This document shows, piece after piece, positions 9,378 to 16,793 of a stretch of 43,934 bases of DNA. Origin of the DNA: Streptomyces flaveus (GTDB lineage: Bacteria > Actinomycetota > Actinomycetes > Streptomycetales > Streptomycetaceae). The stretch lies in contig NZ_BMPQ01000043.1 in the NCBI RefSeq assembly GCF_014647675.1, positions 9,495 to 53,428 on the forward strand, written 5' to 3'. Below the pieces are notes generated by a model. The model saw only the letters and a list, made by a program, of their open reading frames with translations. It was not told where the DNA came from and made no database searches. Positions within the stretch are counted from its first letter, which is position 1. The number at the start of each line of letters is the position of its first letter. The translations under genes and the position numbers were made by a program.

Positions 9378-9415
9378 GGTGTGCGGAGGGCGAGTTGAGG
9401 TGCGCCGAGGGCGTG
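9374..9415 (+). repeat. 21-bp tandem repeat at the eccC 3' end
   Basis: Two 21-bp units (9374-9394 and 9395-9415) share the pattern TTGAGGTG-GC-GAGGGCG-G, with three mismatches. The first unit contains the TGA stop of eccC. It fills most of the short gap before the next gene. No function is apparent. Confidence 0.6.
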
Positions 9416-9461
9416 TTGGGTTGTCGTACGTGGCGTACTTGACGTCGGGAGGGACGTTCTG

Positions 9462-9713
9462 ATGGTCGGTGTGGGGATCTTCCTGCTTCTGCTCTCCCTC
9501 TGGCTCGGCTGGATGGGACTGGTCGACCAGAAGGCGCTCTGGTGGCGCTTCCAGGCCCGCCGCTTCAGCGCCCCGGAGGCGAACGAGCCGTCGGAAGCGG
9601 GGTATCGGGCCCGGCGAATTCTGCTGCTCTCATGCGCGACGGCAATGGTCGTGATGGCCGTGTGGTGGTTCACCAGCATTGACTACTTCGAGTCGGGTGG
9701 GCTTGAGGACTGA
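9462..9713 (+). CDS. Small two-helix membrane protein (unknown)
   Basis: An 83-residue protein not recognised as a named family. It begins with a hydrophobic helix (residues 3-20, VGIFLLLLSLWLGWMGLV), has a basic/polar middle (WWRFQARRFSAPEANEPSEAG) and a second hydrophobic helix (about 53-68, LLLSCATAMVVMAVWW), and ends in an acidic tail. ATG 9462 is preceded by GGGAGGGACG. It follows eccC by 84 bases on the same strand and may be co-transcribed with it. Small membrane proteins often accompany type VII loci, but a role here is only inferred from position. Confidence 0.7.
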   Translation: MVGVGIFLLLLSLWLGWMGLVDQKALWWRFQARRFSAPEANEPSEAGYRARRILLLSCATAMVVMAVWWFTSIDYFESGGLED

Positions 9714-9905
9714 CAGTCGGCAGTTGAGCAGCATCGACCTGCTGGACGCAGGCCTCGACGAGCGTGTCGGTTCTCCTGGCGAGAAGAACTCGATCTACGG
9801 CGAATCGGATGACAAGAAGGGCAAGAACTGATGGGTTTCGACGCCCTTCGCAGCGCCGACTTCGGCCTGCTCGACGACTGGTCGACGATGCTCCGCTTCG
9901 CATGA
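9697..9905 (+). pseudogene. Two short overlapping reading frames, possibly remnants of an ESX cargo gene
   Basis: A 44-codon frame (GTG 9697 to TGA 9831) ends in a charged tail, and through a TGATG junction it meets a 24-codon frame starting at ATG 9831 (MGFDALRSADFG...LLDDWS) that stops at 9905. The second peptide resembles the first helix of a WXG-type protein cut short. Codon use from about 9730 looks coding-like. These could be the decayed tail and head of former cargo genes, or genuine coupled small proteins; I cannot decide between these. The remaining gap to 10051 shows a TTGACG at about 9953 without a matching -10. Confidence 0.25.
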
Positions 9906-10051
9906 GTACGGATACTCACGCGCCTTGGTCACAGGTGCGGATGAGGCCCTTGTTGACGGCGCGTTACGGTAGTTCTCGATCACCGCGGCGTTGCTGTCAC
10001 ACGTTCGCAACAGCTTGTCGGTGCACGACGAGAAACGGGGAGGGGCCACGC

Positions 10052-10549
10052 ATGGCGTGGGATGAGTGGGAGCAGCTCAAGGCCGCGGCGGTCGAGCAGC
10101 AGTCCGCGCAGATGCAGCTCAACCAGATGCCGGCCGATCAGGGAGCCTCCAGCTCAGGTGGCGGTGACAACGGTGACCCGCAGTGGGGCGGTGGTGATGG
10201 CGGCTCCGGCGGGCTGAAGTCCTCGAAAGCCGCGTGGGCCAAGGCCGGACATGACGTCGGCTTGCTGCGGGAGAGCATCACCAAAGCGCTGACGACGCTG
10301 GGAGACGGGCAGACGGGTCTCGGTGATATGGACGGGTGCCAGGCAGCGGTGGCGCAGAAGGAGTTGTACGAGTCCTGGAGGAAGTACGTCGACAAGGTGA
10401 GTGGCCGTTGCGGTGACTTGGGCGGGCTGCTTGAGCAGTCGGGGCATGACCTGGCGAAGCCCGACTCGGCGCTCAAGGAGGATCTGGACAGGATCCGGAC
10501 GAAGTACCAGGACACCGAAGCTGTCGGCGGCCAAGCGAAGGAGAAGTGA
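10052..10549 (+). CDS. Small helical ESX-associated protein (EspC/WXG-like)
   Basis: A 165-residue protein not assigned to a named family. A short N-terminal helix (MAWDEWEQLKAAAVEQQ) is followed by a Gly/Ser-rich linker (residues 29-53) and a mostly helical region that could form the two-helix hairpin of ESX substrates. It ends in YQDTE, which fits the YxxxD/E export signal of type VII substrates, followed by a basic tail. ATG 10052 has GGGGAGGGG seven bases upstream; longer upstream extensions of the frame look non-coding. The hydrolase gene starts nine bases after its stop, so the two probably form a co-translated, co-exported pair. Confidence 0.75.
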   Translation: MAWDEWEQLKAAAVEQQSAQMQLNQMPADQGASSSGGGDNGDPQWGGGDGGSGGLKSSKAAWAKAGHDVGLLRESITKALTTLGDGQTGLGDMDGCQAAVAQKELYESWRKYVDKVSGRCGDLGGLLEQSGHDLAKPDSALKEDLDRIRTKYQDTEAVGGQAKEK

Positions 10550-10558
10550 TCCACGGCC

Positions 10559-12379
10559 ATGGACCTTGCGACGCTGAAGGCCTTCAAGCCCACCGAATAC
10601 GAGGACGCGGCGGACGGGTACCGGGCGACGGGTGACATGGCCAGCACGGCCAAGGACACGATCGACAACCAGATCTGTGCGGGAATGCGACTCGCGAAGC
10701 TCGAGGGTGAGACAGCCAATGCTGCACAACGTGAGCTGAAGGAGCTGTCGAAGAACTTCCAGTATGTGCAGACCGAGTGCGGTCTGGTGAGCACCGCGCT
10801 GAACGGTCTCGCATTCGACATGGCTGCGGCCAAGCGCAAGCTGGAAGCGGCACTCGAGGACGCGCGTGCCAACAACTGCACGGTGGGCGCGGACGGTTCA
10901 GTCAGTTATCCGGCCGGCGGCACGGAAGTCGACGGCAAGGTCCCGCAGGGCGGCACGGTCACGAGTACGGGAGGTCCCACGGATCCGACGGCTTCGGCGG
11001 TGGAGCGCCAGGCGGCCAACATCCACCCGAACCCGAACTACGGCAGGGCGCAGGAGTACGCGAACCGGATCGCCGATGCCCTGCAGGAGGCCACCGACGC
11101 GGACGCGAAGTGGGCACCGAGGCTGCGTGCGCTCAAGGCCGACGACGACCTCACCGTCTCCAAGCGGGACTGGGCCGACGCGCACTCGGACATGGGTGGT
11201 GTGCGCGAGGCTGGCAAGGAATACCTCAACTCCCTGCCTGAACCACCCACAGACGGCACTCCGAAGGACAACGCGGCCTGGTGGAAGGGGCTCAGCCCGG
11301 AGGAGCAGGCGGCCTGGACGTCCGCGCACCCCGAGGTCGTAGGAAAGCTCGACGGACTGCCGTCCACGATCCGGGACGAGGCCAACCGCATCGTGCTCAA
11401 CGAGACGCAGGGCCGCCTCCAGATGGAACTGAACTCGATGCCGAAGCCGCCCCTCAACGAATGGACGTGGATCACCTCGGGGCCGTACCCGTCCAAGGTG
11501 CACACGGACGAGTGGATGGCATGGCACAACAAGTATGGGGACCGGTACACGCAGATCAACAAGTCCCTCAAGGGCATGGAGAGCATCCAGAAACGCTTCG
11601 ACCAGACCGGCGTCAAAGGCCTGCCCGAGGCATACCTCCTGGGATTCAGCGCGGAGGGCAACGGCCGGGCGATCGTCGCCAACGGGAACCCGGACACGGC
11701 TGATCACCAGGCGGTCTATGTGCCGGGTACGACGTCGAATCTGGGGGGCATCGGCGGGGACATCGACCGAATGGTCAACGTCTGGCGTGTGGCCGATGTC
11801 GAAGCAGCCTCCGGTGAATCGGTCTCCACGATCACCTGGCTCGGGTACGACGCCCCGCAGAACATCGTGACGGACTCGCCGTTCAGTCACTACGCGAATG
11901 ACGGCGCTCCGGCCTTCAACCAGTTCGTGGACGGACTCGACGCGTCGCGCACCGTCGACTCAGAGGCTCACCGTACGGCGATCGGTCACTCGTACGGCAC
12001 GACGCTCGTCGGCTCCGCGGCGCGGCAGGGAGACCTGAACGTGGACGACGTGATCCTCGCGGGCAGCCCTGGCGTCCAGGTGAGCAAGGCCGAGCAGATG
12101 GACGTGCCCGCGGGACACGTCTGGAACCAGGAGGCCGACGCGGACCCCGTCCCGGATATCGGCCGCTACGGACATGGCGGAACCGACTGGGACGGCCCCT
12201 GGACCATTCCCAGTGACGAACGCTTCGGTGCCAACCAGATGACCACGGACACCGAAGGCCACAGCGACTATTGGAAAGAGAACACCATCAGTCTGGAGAA
12301 CCAGGGCGTGGTCGTGGCAGGGCGTGATGATCAGGTGCAGTTGAAGGAGCCGCCGAACCCATGGGCGAGGGTGAAGTAG
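10559..12379 (+). CDS. Alpha/beta-hydrolase with WXG-like N-terminus, probable ESX substrate
   Basis: A 606-residue protein. Residues 1 to about 110 are helical and resemble an ESX-type targeting region (TEYEDAADGYRATGD, ANAAQRELKELSKNF). The middle is charged and Pro-rich. From about residue 350 there is an alpha/beta-hydrolase of the DUF1023 type, with AVYVPGTTSN, the nucleophile elbow GHSYG (S478), an acid in EADADPV (D529) and a histidine in TEGHSDYW (H568), so the triad looks complete. Family members are esterase/lipase-like; the substrate is unknown. No Sec signal peptide is visible, consistent with type VII export. A 7-bp GC hairpin follows the stop. Confidence 0.85.
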   Translation: MDLATLKAFKPTEYEDAADGYRATGDMASTAKDTIDNQICAGMRLAKLEGETANAAQRELKELSKNFQYVQTECGLVSTALNGLAFDMAAAKRKLEAALEDARANNCTVGADGSVSYPAGGTEVDGKVPQGGTVTSTGGPTDPTASAVERQAANIHPNPNYGRAQEYANRIADALQEATDADAKWAPRLRALKADDDLTVSKRDWADAHSDMGGVREAGKEYLNSLPEPPTDGTPKDNAAWWKGLSPEEQAAWTSAHPEVVGKLDGLPSTIRDEANRIVLNETQGRLQMELNSMPKPPLNEWTWITSGPYPSKVHTDEWMAWHNKYGDRYTQINKSLKGMESIQKRFDQTGVKGLPEAYLLGFSAEGNGRAIVANGNPDTADHQAVYVPGTTSNLGGIGGDIDRMVNVWRVADVEAASGESVSTITWLGYDAPQNIVTDSPFSHYANDGAPAFNQFVDGLDASRTVDSEAHRTAIGHSYGTTLVGSAARQGDLNVDDVILAGSPGVQVSKAEQMDVPAGHVWNQEADADPVPDIGRYGHGGTDWDGPWTIPSDERFGANQMTTDTEGHSDYWKENTISLENQGVVVAGRDDQVQLKEPPNPWARVK

Positions 12380-12380
12380 A

Positions 12381-12399
12381 GGGCCGGAGGTCCCGGCCC
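12381..12399 (+). terminator. Hairpin after the hydrolase gene
   Basis: GGGCCGG (12381-12387) pairs with CCGGCCC (12393-12399) across a 5-nt loop, one base after the hydrolase stop. There is no T-run, as is normal in Streptomyces. A second hairpin, ACCGGG/CCCGGT (12440-12457), lies just downstream. Confidence 0.5.
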
Positions 12400-12480
12400 G
12401 CGCCACTGACGACCAACCCATGAAATGCCCGACGAAATAACCGGGCCGTGTCCCGGTCCGACCAATCGAGGCCCCTCGAC

Positions 12481-13017
12481 TTGAAGACCAAACTAGGCGC
12501 CCCGGCGCTCCTCGTGTCCCTCACCCTCACGACCCTCACCGGATGCAGCATGACCAATGCCAACGACTCCGACGACATCCCACTCGCAGGCACCAGCACC
12601 TCGGGGGACGCTGCCGACGCGACGGAGGCAGTCTCCAGCGAGATATACGACCTGATCGGTATCAAGGGAAAGGCGTCCGAAACCGGTGCCGGCGTCACGG
12701 AGTGCTCGGACAGGGACCGCGAGAAGTACTTCCAGATCTTTCACCCGTGGACCTTCACTCCGGCGTCAGCCGGGGACCTCGACGGCGACGTGATGGAGCG
12801 GCTCAAGGAGGAGCTGCCCGAGCACGGCTGGAAGGTCGTCGACTACGGGCCGGACACCAGCAAGAACAAGAACCTCACTCTCACGGCCGACAACGACGAG
12901 AAGAAGGCCAGCGTCAAAATCGCCTTCCGCGCCACGGAAAATCCGCCGAGCCTCCGCCTGACCGTCGTCTCCGGCTGCTACAAGATCCCGGACGGCGAGG
13001 AGATCGAGCGGTTCTGA
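12481..13017 (+). CDS. Putative secreted lipoprotein (unknown)
   Basis: A predicted lipoprotein of 178 residues. The N-terminus MKTKLGAPALLVSLTL ends in the lipobox LTGC, so the mature protein would be lipid-anchored outside the membrane. The rest is acidic with conserved-looking cysteines (ECSDRDREKYF and SGCYKIP) that may form a disulfide. I do not recognise the family. TTG 12481 is chosen because GAGG lies nine bases upstream and it gives a compact signal peptide. GTG 12448, eleven codons earlier, lies in a hairpin loop and has no SD. A 12-bp hairpin overlaps the stop codon. Confidence 0.75.
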   Translation: MKTKLGAPALLVSLTLTTLTGCSMTNANDSDDIPLAGTSTSGDAADATEAVSSEIYDLIGIKGKASETGAGVTECSDRDREKYFQIFHPWTFTPASAGDLDGDVMERLKEELPEHGWKVVDYGPDTSKNKNLTLTADNDEKKASVKIAFRATENPPSLRLTVVSGCYKIPDGEEIERF

Positions 13018-13043
13018 GCCATTTCTCATGGGAGAAATGGCTC
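13016..13043 (+). terminator. Perfect 12-bp hairpin after the lipoprotein gene
   Basis: GAGCCATTTCTC (13016-13027) and GAGAAATGGCTC (13032-13043) pair perfectly around a 4-nt loop, starting inside the TGA stop. This is a strong factor-independent terminator candidate. Confidence 0.75.
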
Positions 13044-13045
13044 GA

Positions 13046-13372
13046 GAGTTATCGGGGAAGCGGTGGTGGCAGCCGGATCATCCGCGTCTCCGTCGACGGC
13101 ATCGAAGCTGTGGATCGAATCGATCCCGAGGACACCGAGGCGGAGGGTACGTGTCCTGCGCTCCTCCCGTAGTCCCTTCCTACAACGCCTCTGCGGCCTA
13201 TGCGGTCATCACCGAGGTGAGTATCGGCGGAGATGCAAAAGCCACTGGCGCGACACTGCGACAGACTCTGCCCGACGTCGCCTACCGCCTCACCGAGCAC
13301 GCCTACAAGCTGGCCGAGTGTAAGGCGCCCCGCGACTTTTCCGAGGAGCTGCCCCGCTACGAGGACGGCTGA
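13046..13372 (+). pseudogene. Probable frameshifted gene fragment
   Basis: Two adjacent frames look coding but neither is a complete gene. The first (about 13046-13172) reads SRIIRVSVDGIEAVDRIDPE and ends in TAG. The second takes over near 13151 (GTG, with GGAGGG just upstream) and reads AAYAVITEVSIGGDAKATGA and AYKLAECKAP to TGA 13372. Joined by one frameshift they would make the C-terminal part of a secreted or lipoprotein-like protein. Alternatively 13151-13372 is a real 73-residue gene. A 24-codon frame (ATG 13372 to TGA 13446) overlaps its stop as TGATG. Confidence 0.35.
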
Positions 13373-13524
13373 TGGCGGACGAGGAGATAGTCAGGTACTT
13401 CGACGGACGCGGCCGCGTGCAGCTGAGCCCGGATCCACCGGCTTGATTCCGGAGTGATCATTCTGGGGGGTCGCTAGCCCTTTGAGCAGCCCCTCAGTTC
13501 ACTCCTTCAACCCCGAGTTGCTCA

Positions 13525-14001
13525 TCACAGCGCTCGACGGGGAGATCGCCGCGCTTCGTCCAAGGCGAAGGTGCACCAGACCTGCTTCTCGTCGAAGCCC
13601 GTACGGTGCCATCCCCACCGGTGCGACAGAGCCGCGACCAGGTGCAGCCCCCTGCCGCACTCACTGAACGGGTCGTAGTCGTTCGTCAGTTCGGGTACCA
13701 GCTCCGGAGCGTGGTCGATGACCATCACGCGCAGCACAGGCGGTGCGTACTCTCGGCACGCCGCCAGGATCAGTTCCAATCCCGTGAGCCCACCGCCGTG
13801 TCGTACGGCATTGGTGCACAGCTCCCCGACGGCGAGCTCTACCGAGTCAGCCAGCTTCGGGAGCTTCCAGTGCTGTTGGACCCACACGCGGGCGCGATGC
13901 CGGGCTTCCGCAACGGGGCGGTGAGAGTCGAGAGCCGAGGCGTCCCAGCCGACACGGGTGGGAGTCGCGTTGAAGGGAGCGGGCAGGGCCAGTGCATCCA
14001 T
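13525..14001 (-). CDS. RsbW-like ATP-binding protein (GHKL fold)
   Basis: A 158-residue single-domain protein of the anti-sigma-factor kinase type (HATPase_c_2). The N box is VGELCTNAVRHGG (E60, N64), and a DHAPELVP-type G1 region and a GRGLHLVAALSHRWGW G2 region follow. Such proteins in Streptomyces either phosphorylate anti-anti-sigma factors or act in abaA/whiJ-type regulatory trios. The last reading fits here, because the divergent neighbours are a DUF5753 HTH gene and a DUF397 gene. ATG 14001 is preceded by GAGGTGAACG. Its target is unknown. Confidence 0.9.
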   Translation of the reverse strand: MDALALPAPFNATPTRVGWDASALDSHRPVAEARHRARVWVQQHWKLPKLADSVELAVGELCTNAVRHGGGLTGLELILAACREYAPPVLRVMVIDHAPELVPELTNDYDPFSECGRGLHLVAALSHRWGWHRTGFDEKQVWCTFALDEARRSPRRAL

Positions 14002-14054
14002 CGTTCACCTCGCGAGGGAGTGGAGTGGGTCCGGGATCAGACGCTAACGGCAAA

Positions 14055-14084
14055 ACTAAAACGCGTGCTACTCGCTTCACTCAA
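14055..14084 (-). promoter_or_regulatory. Divergent control region of the abaA/whiJ-like trio
   Basis: In the 161-bp gap between the ATPase and HTH genes the minus strand has TTGAGT (14079-14084) and TTTAGT (14055-14060) 18 bases apart, a possible promoter for the ATPase gene. On the plus strand TATTCT (14090-14095) could be a -10 for the HTH gene. The AT-richer block around 14050-14095 is the likely operator zone for the HTH protein. Low certainty. Confidence 0.3.
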
Positions 14085-14162
14085 ACGGGTATTCTCTGCG
14101 ATCCCGATGGACACCCCACTCCAGAGATCGGCAAACTGTGCGCGCGAACGAGGAGTTGACCC

Positions 14163-15014
14163 ATGGCACCACGGCAGGCCCCCACCATCCGTCAGCGTCG
14201 ATTCGGCGCTGAGCTCCGCAGGCTGCGCGACGCGATCGGCATGTCCGCACCGGTCGCGGCCGAGCGGCTCGGAGCGGACCGCACGATGATCTCCAACATC
14301 GAGTCGGGCAGATTCGGCATCAGCGAGGAACGGCTCCGCCGACTGGCGAGCATCTACGAGTGCGACGACTCCGAACTGATCGACGCGCTGGCCGCGATGA
14401 CTGGCGGTCGCTCGAAGGGCTGGTGGGACGAGTACCGGGGCAAGATCCCACCGGACTTCCTTGATGTGGCAGAGCTGGAGCACCACGCCACAAGCCTGCG
14501 CACTCTCCAGACAGCGCACGTCCCTGGCCTCTTCCAGACCGAGGACCACGCCCGGGCGCTCTTCGACCTCTTCGTACCGGCCCTGCCCCGCCTGGAAGTT
14601 GAACTGAGGATCGCTCACCGTCTGACCCGTCACGCCGTGGTCGCGAACGAGCCGGGAGTGCCGTACGTCGGCTTGGTCCACGAAGCGGCCCTCCGCATGC
14701 GTATCGGAGGCCGCAAAGTGGCCAGAGCTCAGCTGGACCATCTTCTGGAGGAGAGCGAGCGCCCCAACATCCGGCTGCTCGTCATCCCGTTCACCGCAGA
14801 AGGCTTCCCCATGGCCGGCGACACGATGATGTACGTCTCCGCCGCCAGCCCTCACCTGGACACTGTCGAGGTGGACTCTCCGCTTGGTGCTGTCTTCTTC
14901 GACGCACCGGCCCAACTGGCCAACTTCCGCAGGCGACTGGACTTGGTCGAACAGGTGGCGTTGAATCCGAACGAGTCGAGGGATCTGATCCTCGGAATCG
15001 CCGGAGAACTGTAA
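14163..15014 (+). CDS. XRE-family HTH regulator with DUF5753 domain (WhiJ-like)
   Basis: A 283-residue DNA-binding regulator. Residues about 10-75 form an XRE/Cro-type helix-turn-helix (FGAELRRLRDAIGMSAPVAA, RTMISNIESGRFGISEERLR). Residues about 90-280 form the DUF5753 domain typical of WhiJ/AbaA-like proteins (VPGLFQTEDHARALF, LVHEAALRMRIGG, IRLLVIPF, NESRDLILGIAGEL). Family members pair with a downstream DUF397 protein, here 12 bases away, which is thought to modulate DNA binding in a toxin-antitoxin-like manner. ATG 14163 has GAGGAG seven bases upstream. Confidence 0.95.
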   Translation: MAPRQAPTIRQRRFGAELRRLRDAIGMSAPVAAERLGADRTMISNIESGRFGISEERLRRLASIYECDDSELIDALAAMTGGRSKGWWDEYRGKIPPDFLDVAELEHHATSLRTLQTAHVPGLFQTEDHARALFDLFVPALPRLEVELRIAHRLTRHAVVANEPGVPYVGLVHEAALRMRIGGRKVARAQLDHLLEESERPNIRLLVIPFTAEGFPMAGDTMMYVSAASPHLDTVEVDSPLGAVFFDAPAQLANFRRRLDLVEQVALNPNESRDLILGIAGEL

Positions 15015-15026
15015 AGAGGTGCCGCC

Positions 15027-15215
15027 TTGCCCGAGTTGAAGTGGATCAAGTCCTCGCACTCGGAGGCGTCAGGCAACGCATGCGTCGAGGTCGCCGAAAA
15101 CGGCCCCCTCATCGCCGTACGGGACTCCAAGCATCCGGAGTTGCCGTATGCCACGGTCGGGCGTGAGGCGTGGGGGCGGTTCGCTGGTGCGCTGGTCGAC
15201 GGGCGGTTGCGCTGA
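15027..15215 (+). CDS. DUF397 domain-containing protein
   Basis: A 62-residue canonical DUF397 protein: LKWIKSSHSEASGNACVEVA, a middle IAVRDSKHPE and an end AWGRFAGALVDGRLR. It is the expected partner of the preceding DUF5753 regulator and is probably co-translated with it. The start is TTG 15027, with GAGG seven bases upstream; no ATG or GTG would give the conserved beginning. It is much closer to the family consensus than the isolated DUF397 protein at 3187-3504. Confidence 0.93.
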   Translation: MPELKWIKSSHSEASGNACVEVAENGPLIAVRDSKHPELPYATVGREAWGRFAGALVDGRLR

Positions 15216-15252
15216 GACCCAGCGAGACAGAATCTCACTACCGAAACTCGCC

Positions 15253-15283
15253 GGGGTGGGCACCTCCCGTGCGTGCCCACCCC
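15253..15283 (+). terminator. GGGGTGGGCA hairpin after the DUF397 gene
   Basis: GGGGTGGGCA (15253-15262) pairs with TGCCCACCCC (15274-15283) around an 11-nt loop, 38 bases after the DUF397 stop. Almost the same element recurs at 17100-17130. It is a likely terminator. Confidence 0.7.
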
Positions 15284-15539
15284 GCTGTTCTGCGCTGAGC
15301 GGATCCCACGCCGGCCGCCTTACCCGCCACCGCCTTCCGTCACTCCTGACTCTCCGACACTCCTGACTCTTCGCCGGAATGAATACAGCAGCTTCGCTGT
15401 GTCGTCGCCGACGTCGATGCACAGAGGAAGCAGGTCCGGTCCGACAGAGAGCCCGACGGGTACCCTCGCCGGACTTGTGGGGCGAGGCAAGCCACCCGGT
15501 CCGCGTCGCGCCTGTCGCCGACTCGACCGTGGACCCGGG
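15284..15539. other. Gap between convergent DUF397 and mycosin-like genes
   Basis: No gene is supported here. A short direct repeat (CACTCCTGACTCT at about 15341 and 15359) is present. A 76-codon minus-strand frame (15320-15550) overlapping the mycosin-like gene end has a patch that looks coding-like (VPVGLSVGPDLLPLCIDVGD), but no domain or RBS supports it. Confidence 0.4.
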
Positions 15540-16793
15540 TCAGCTCGCACGGCGCCGTGTCCAGCCCCAGACCACGCCTCCGATCAGCAAGGTGAGGGCG
15601 ACCGCGCCAGCAATCAAGCCGGACGTCGGCAGGCCGTCATCTCCTTCGGAGGCGGCTGACTCGTGAGAGGCGGTAGAGGGTGTAGATCCGCGGGCGGGTT
15701 CGGCGTCTTGACCGGTCGGGGTCGGCGACGGGGTTGACGATGCCCCGGTGACCGGCTCTACGTACCAGTATTCGTCGTAGTCCGGCTTCGCGCTCCCCGG
15801 CTGGCCGTTGCCGTGCACGACGTTCTGCCTAGGACGAACCAACCCGTATCCCAGGTAGTTGCTGGGGGAATCCACGGGCCAGTCCCGGCCAGCTGTCTCC
15901 TGCAAGACGCGCCATACCTGTGGGGCGGTCCACGTGGGGTGCTTGGACCACACCAGGGCAGCCGAGGCCGACACCAGCGCAGCAGCTGCGGCCGTGCCGC
16001 CTCCGTCCTTGCAGTACCGCTGGAAAGTCGCGTCGCACCACCGGGGTATGTCGACCCCTGGAGCAGCCATGTCGACATCCTCACCGTGCTGGGACGTGGG
16101 GGCGACCTTCCCGGACTGGTCGGCGGCCGCCACGCCCATCACATCAAGGTCCGCGGCGGGGTACTGCGGCTTGTTGCCCAGCTTCGCGACATCGCCGGTG
16201 CCAGCGATCAGGAGCGCCCCCTTCTTGAGCGCGTACTTATATGCTCCGCTGTCCCCGAACAGCCCCTCGAGGGCGTACTGGCTGTTGATGGAGGAGTAGA
16301 TGATCTGCGCTCCGCTGTCGGCGGCCGCCTTCACGGCGGTGAGCAGCGGGTAGCGGATGTCGGGGGCATCGTCGTGTGCGACGGGTGGCACGCGGATCGG
16401 GATGATCTTGGCGCCGGGGGCGAGTCCCTGCAGCCCGCCGCCGCGGCCCGTTCCGGCGATGAGCTCGGCGGCTGTGGTCCCCGCACCGGTGGTGTCGGTG
16501 GTGTCCGTCACGCTGCCCTTGACGTTCCCAGACTTCACCGAAGCGTCCACTCCAGTGAGGACCTGTCCCCGCAGTGAGGGCGTATCAGGGTTTACGCCGG
16601 TGCTGATGACGGCGACCTTGATCCCCTTGCCCGTGCTGACCTTCCACATGCCTTCGGCATCCATGGAGTCGAGGTACCACTGTCTGGGTGCCTTGTCCGC
16701 TGCCGTGGCGAGGGGGGACGGGCCGGCGATGGCCAACAGGCAGGCGGCGGACACAGCGCAGGTTCGAAGGCTTCGGTGCATGATCCTTTTCAT
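15540..16793 (-). CDS. Catalytically dead mycosin-like S8 (pseudo)protease
   Basis: A 417-residue subtilisin-fold protein with the mycosin layout: signal peptide (about residues 1-32), S8 domain, Pro/Ser/Thr-rich linker and a C-terminal membrane helix (about 388-412) with the end GWTRRRAS. The fold landmarks are kept (KGIKVAVISTGV, GLAPGAKIIPIRV, VDMAAPGVDIP, ALVWSKHPTWTAPQVW), but every catalytic position differs from the neighbouring active mycosin. Asp becomes S64, His becomes A104 (TTGAGTT), the oxyanion Asn becomes T199 (IAGTGD) and Ser becomes A268 (GGGTAAAA). It should therefore be proteolytically inactive, yet the frame is intact, which suggests a retained structural or binding role at the ESX complex. 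The start could be ATG 16793 or ATG 16781, which has the better SD. Confidence 0.9.
   Translation of the reverse strand: MKRIMHRSLRTCAVSAACLLAIAGPSPLATAADKAPRQWYLDSMDAEGMWKVSTGKGIKVAVISTGVNPDTPSLRGQVLTGVDASVKSGNVKGSVTDTTDTTGAGTTAAELIAGTGRGGGLQGLAPGAKIIPIRVPPVAHDDAPDIRYPLLTAVKAAADSGAQIIYSSINSQYALEGLFGDSGAYKYALKKGALLIAGTGDVAKLGNKPQYPAADLDVMGVAAADQSGKVAPTSQHGEDVDMAAPGVDIPRWCDATFQRYCKDGGGTAAAAALVSASAALVWSKHPTWTAPQVWRVLQETAGRDWPVDSPSNYLGYGLVRPRQNVVHGNGQPGSAKPDYDEYWYVEPVTGASSTPSPTPTGQDAEPARGSTPSTASHESAASEGDDGLPTSGLIAGAVALTLLIGGVVWGWTRRRAS

Noticed and set aside
9940..10000. TTGACG near 9953 as a promoter for the hydrolase pair
   Set aside because: No TANNNT hexamer at 16-19 bases downstream.
12448..12480. 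GTG 12448 as start of the lipoprotein
   Set aside because: It lies in the loop of an ACCGGG/CCCGGT hairpin without an SD. TTG 12481 has GAGG at nine bases and gives a standard lipoprotein signal.
15320..15550. 76-codon minus-strand frame after the pseudo-mycosin
   Set aside because: A short stretch reads like protein, but there is no RBS or domain, and third-position GC bias is weak over much of it.
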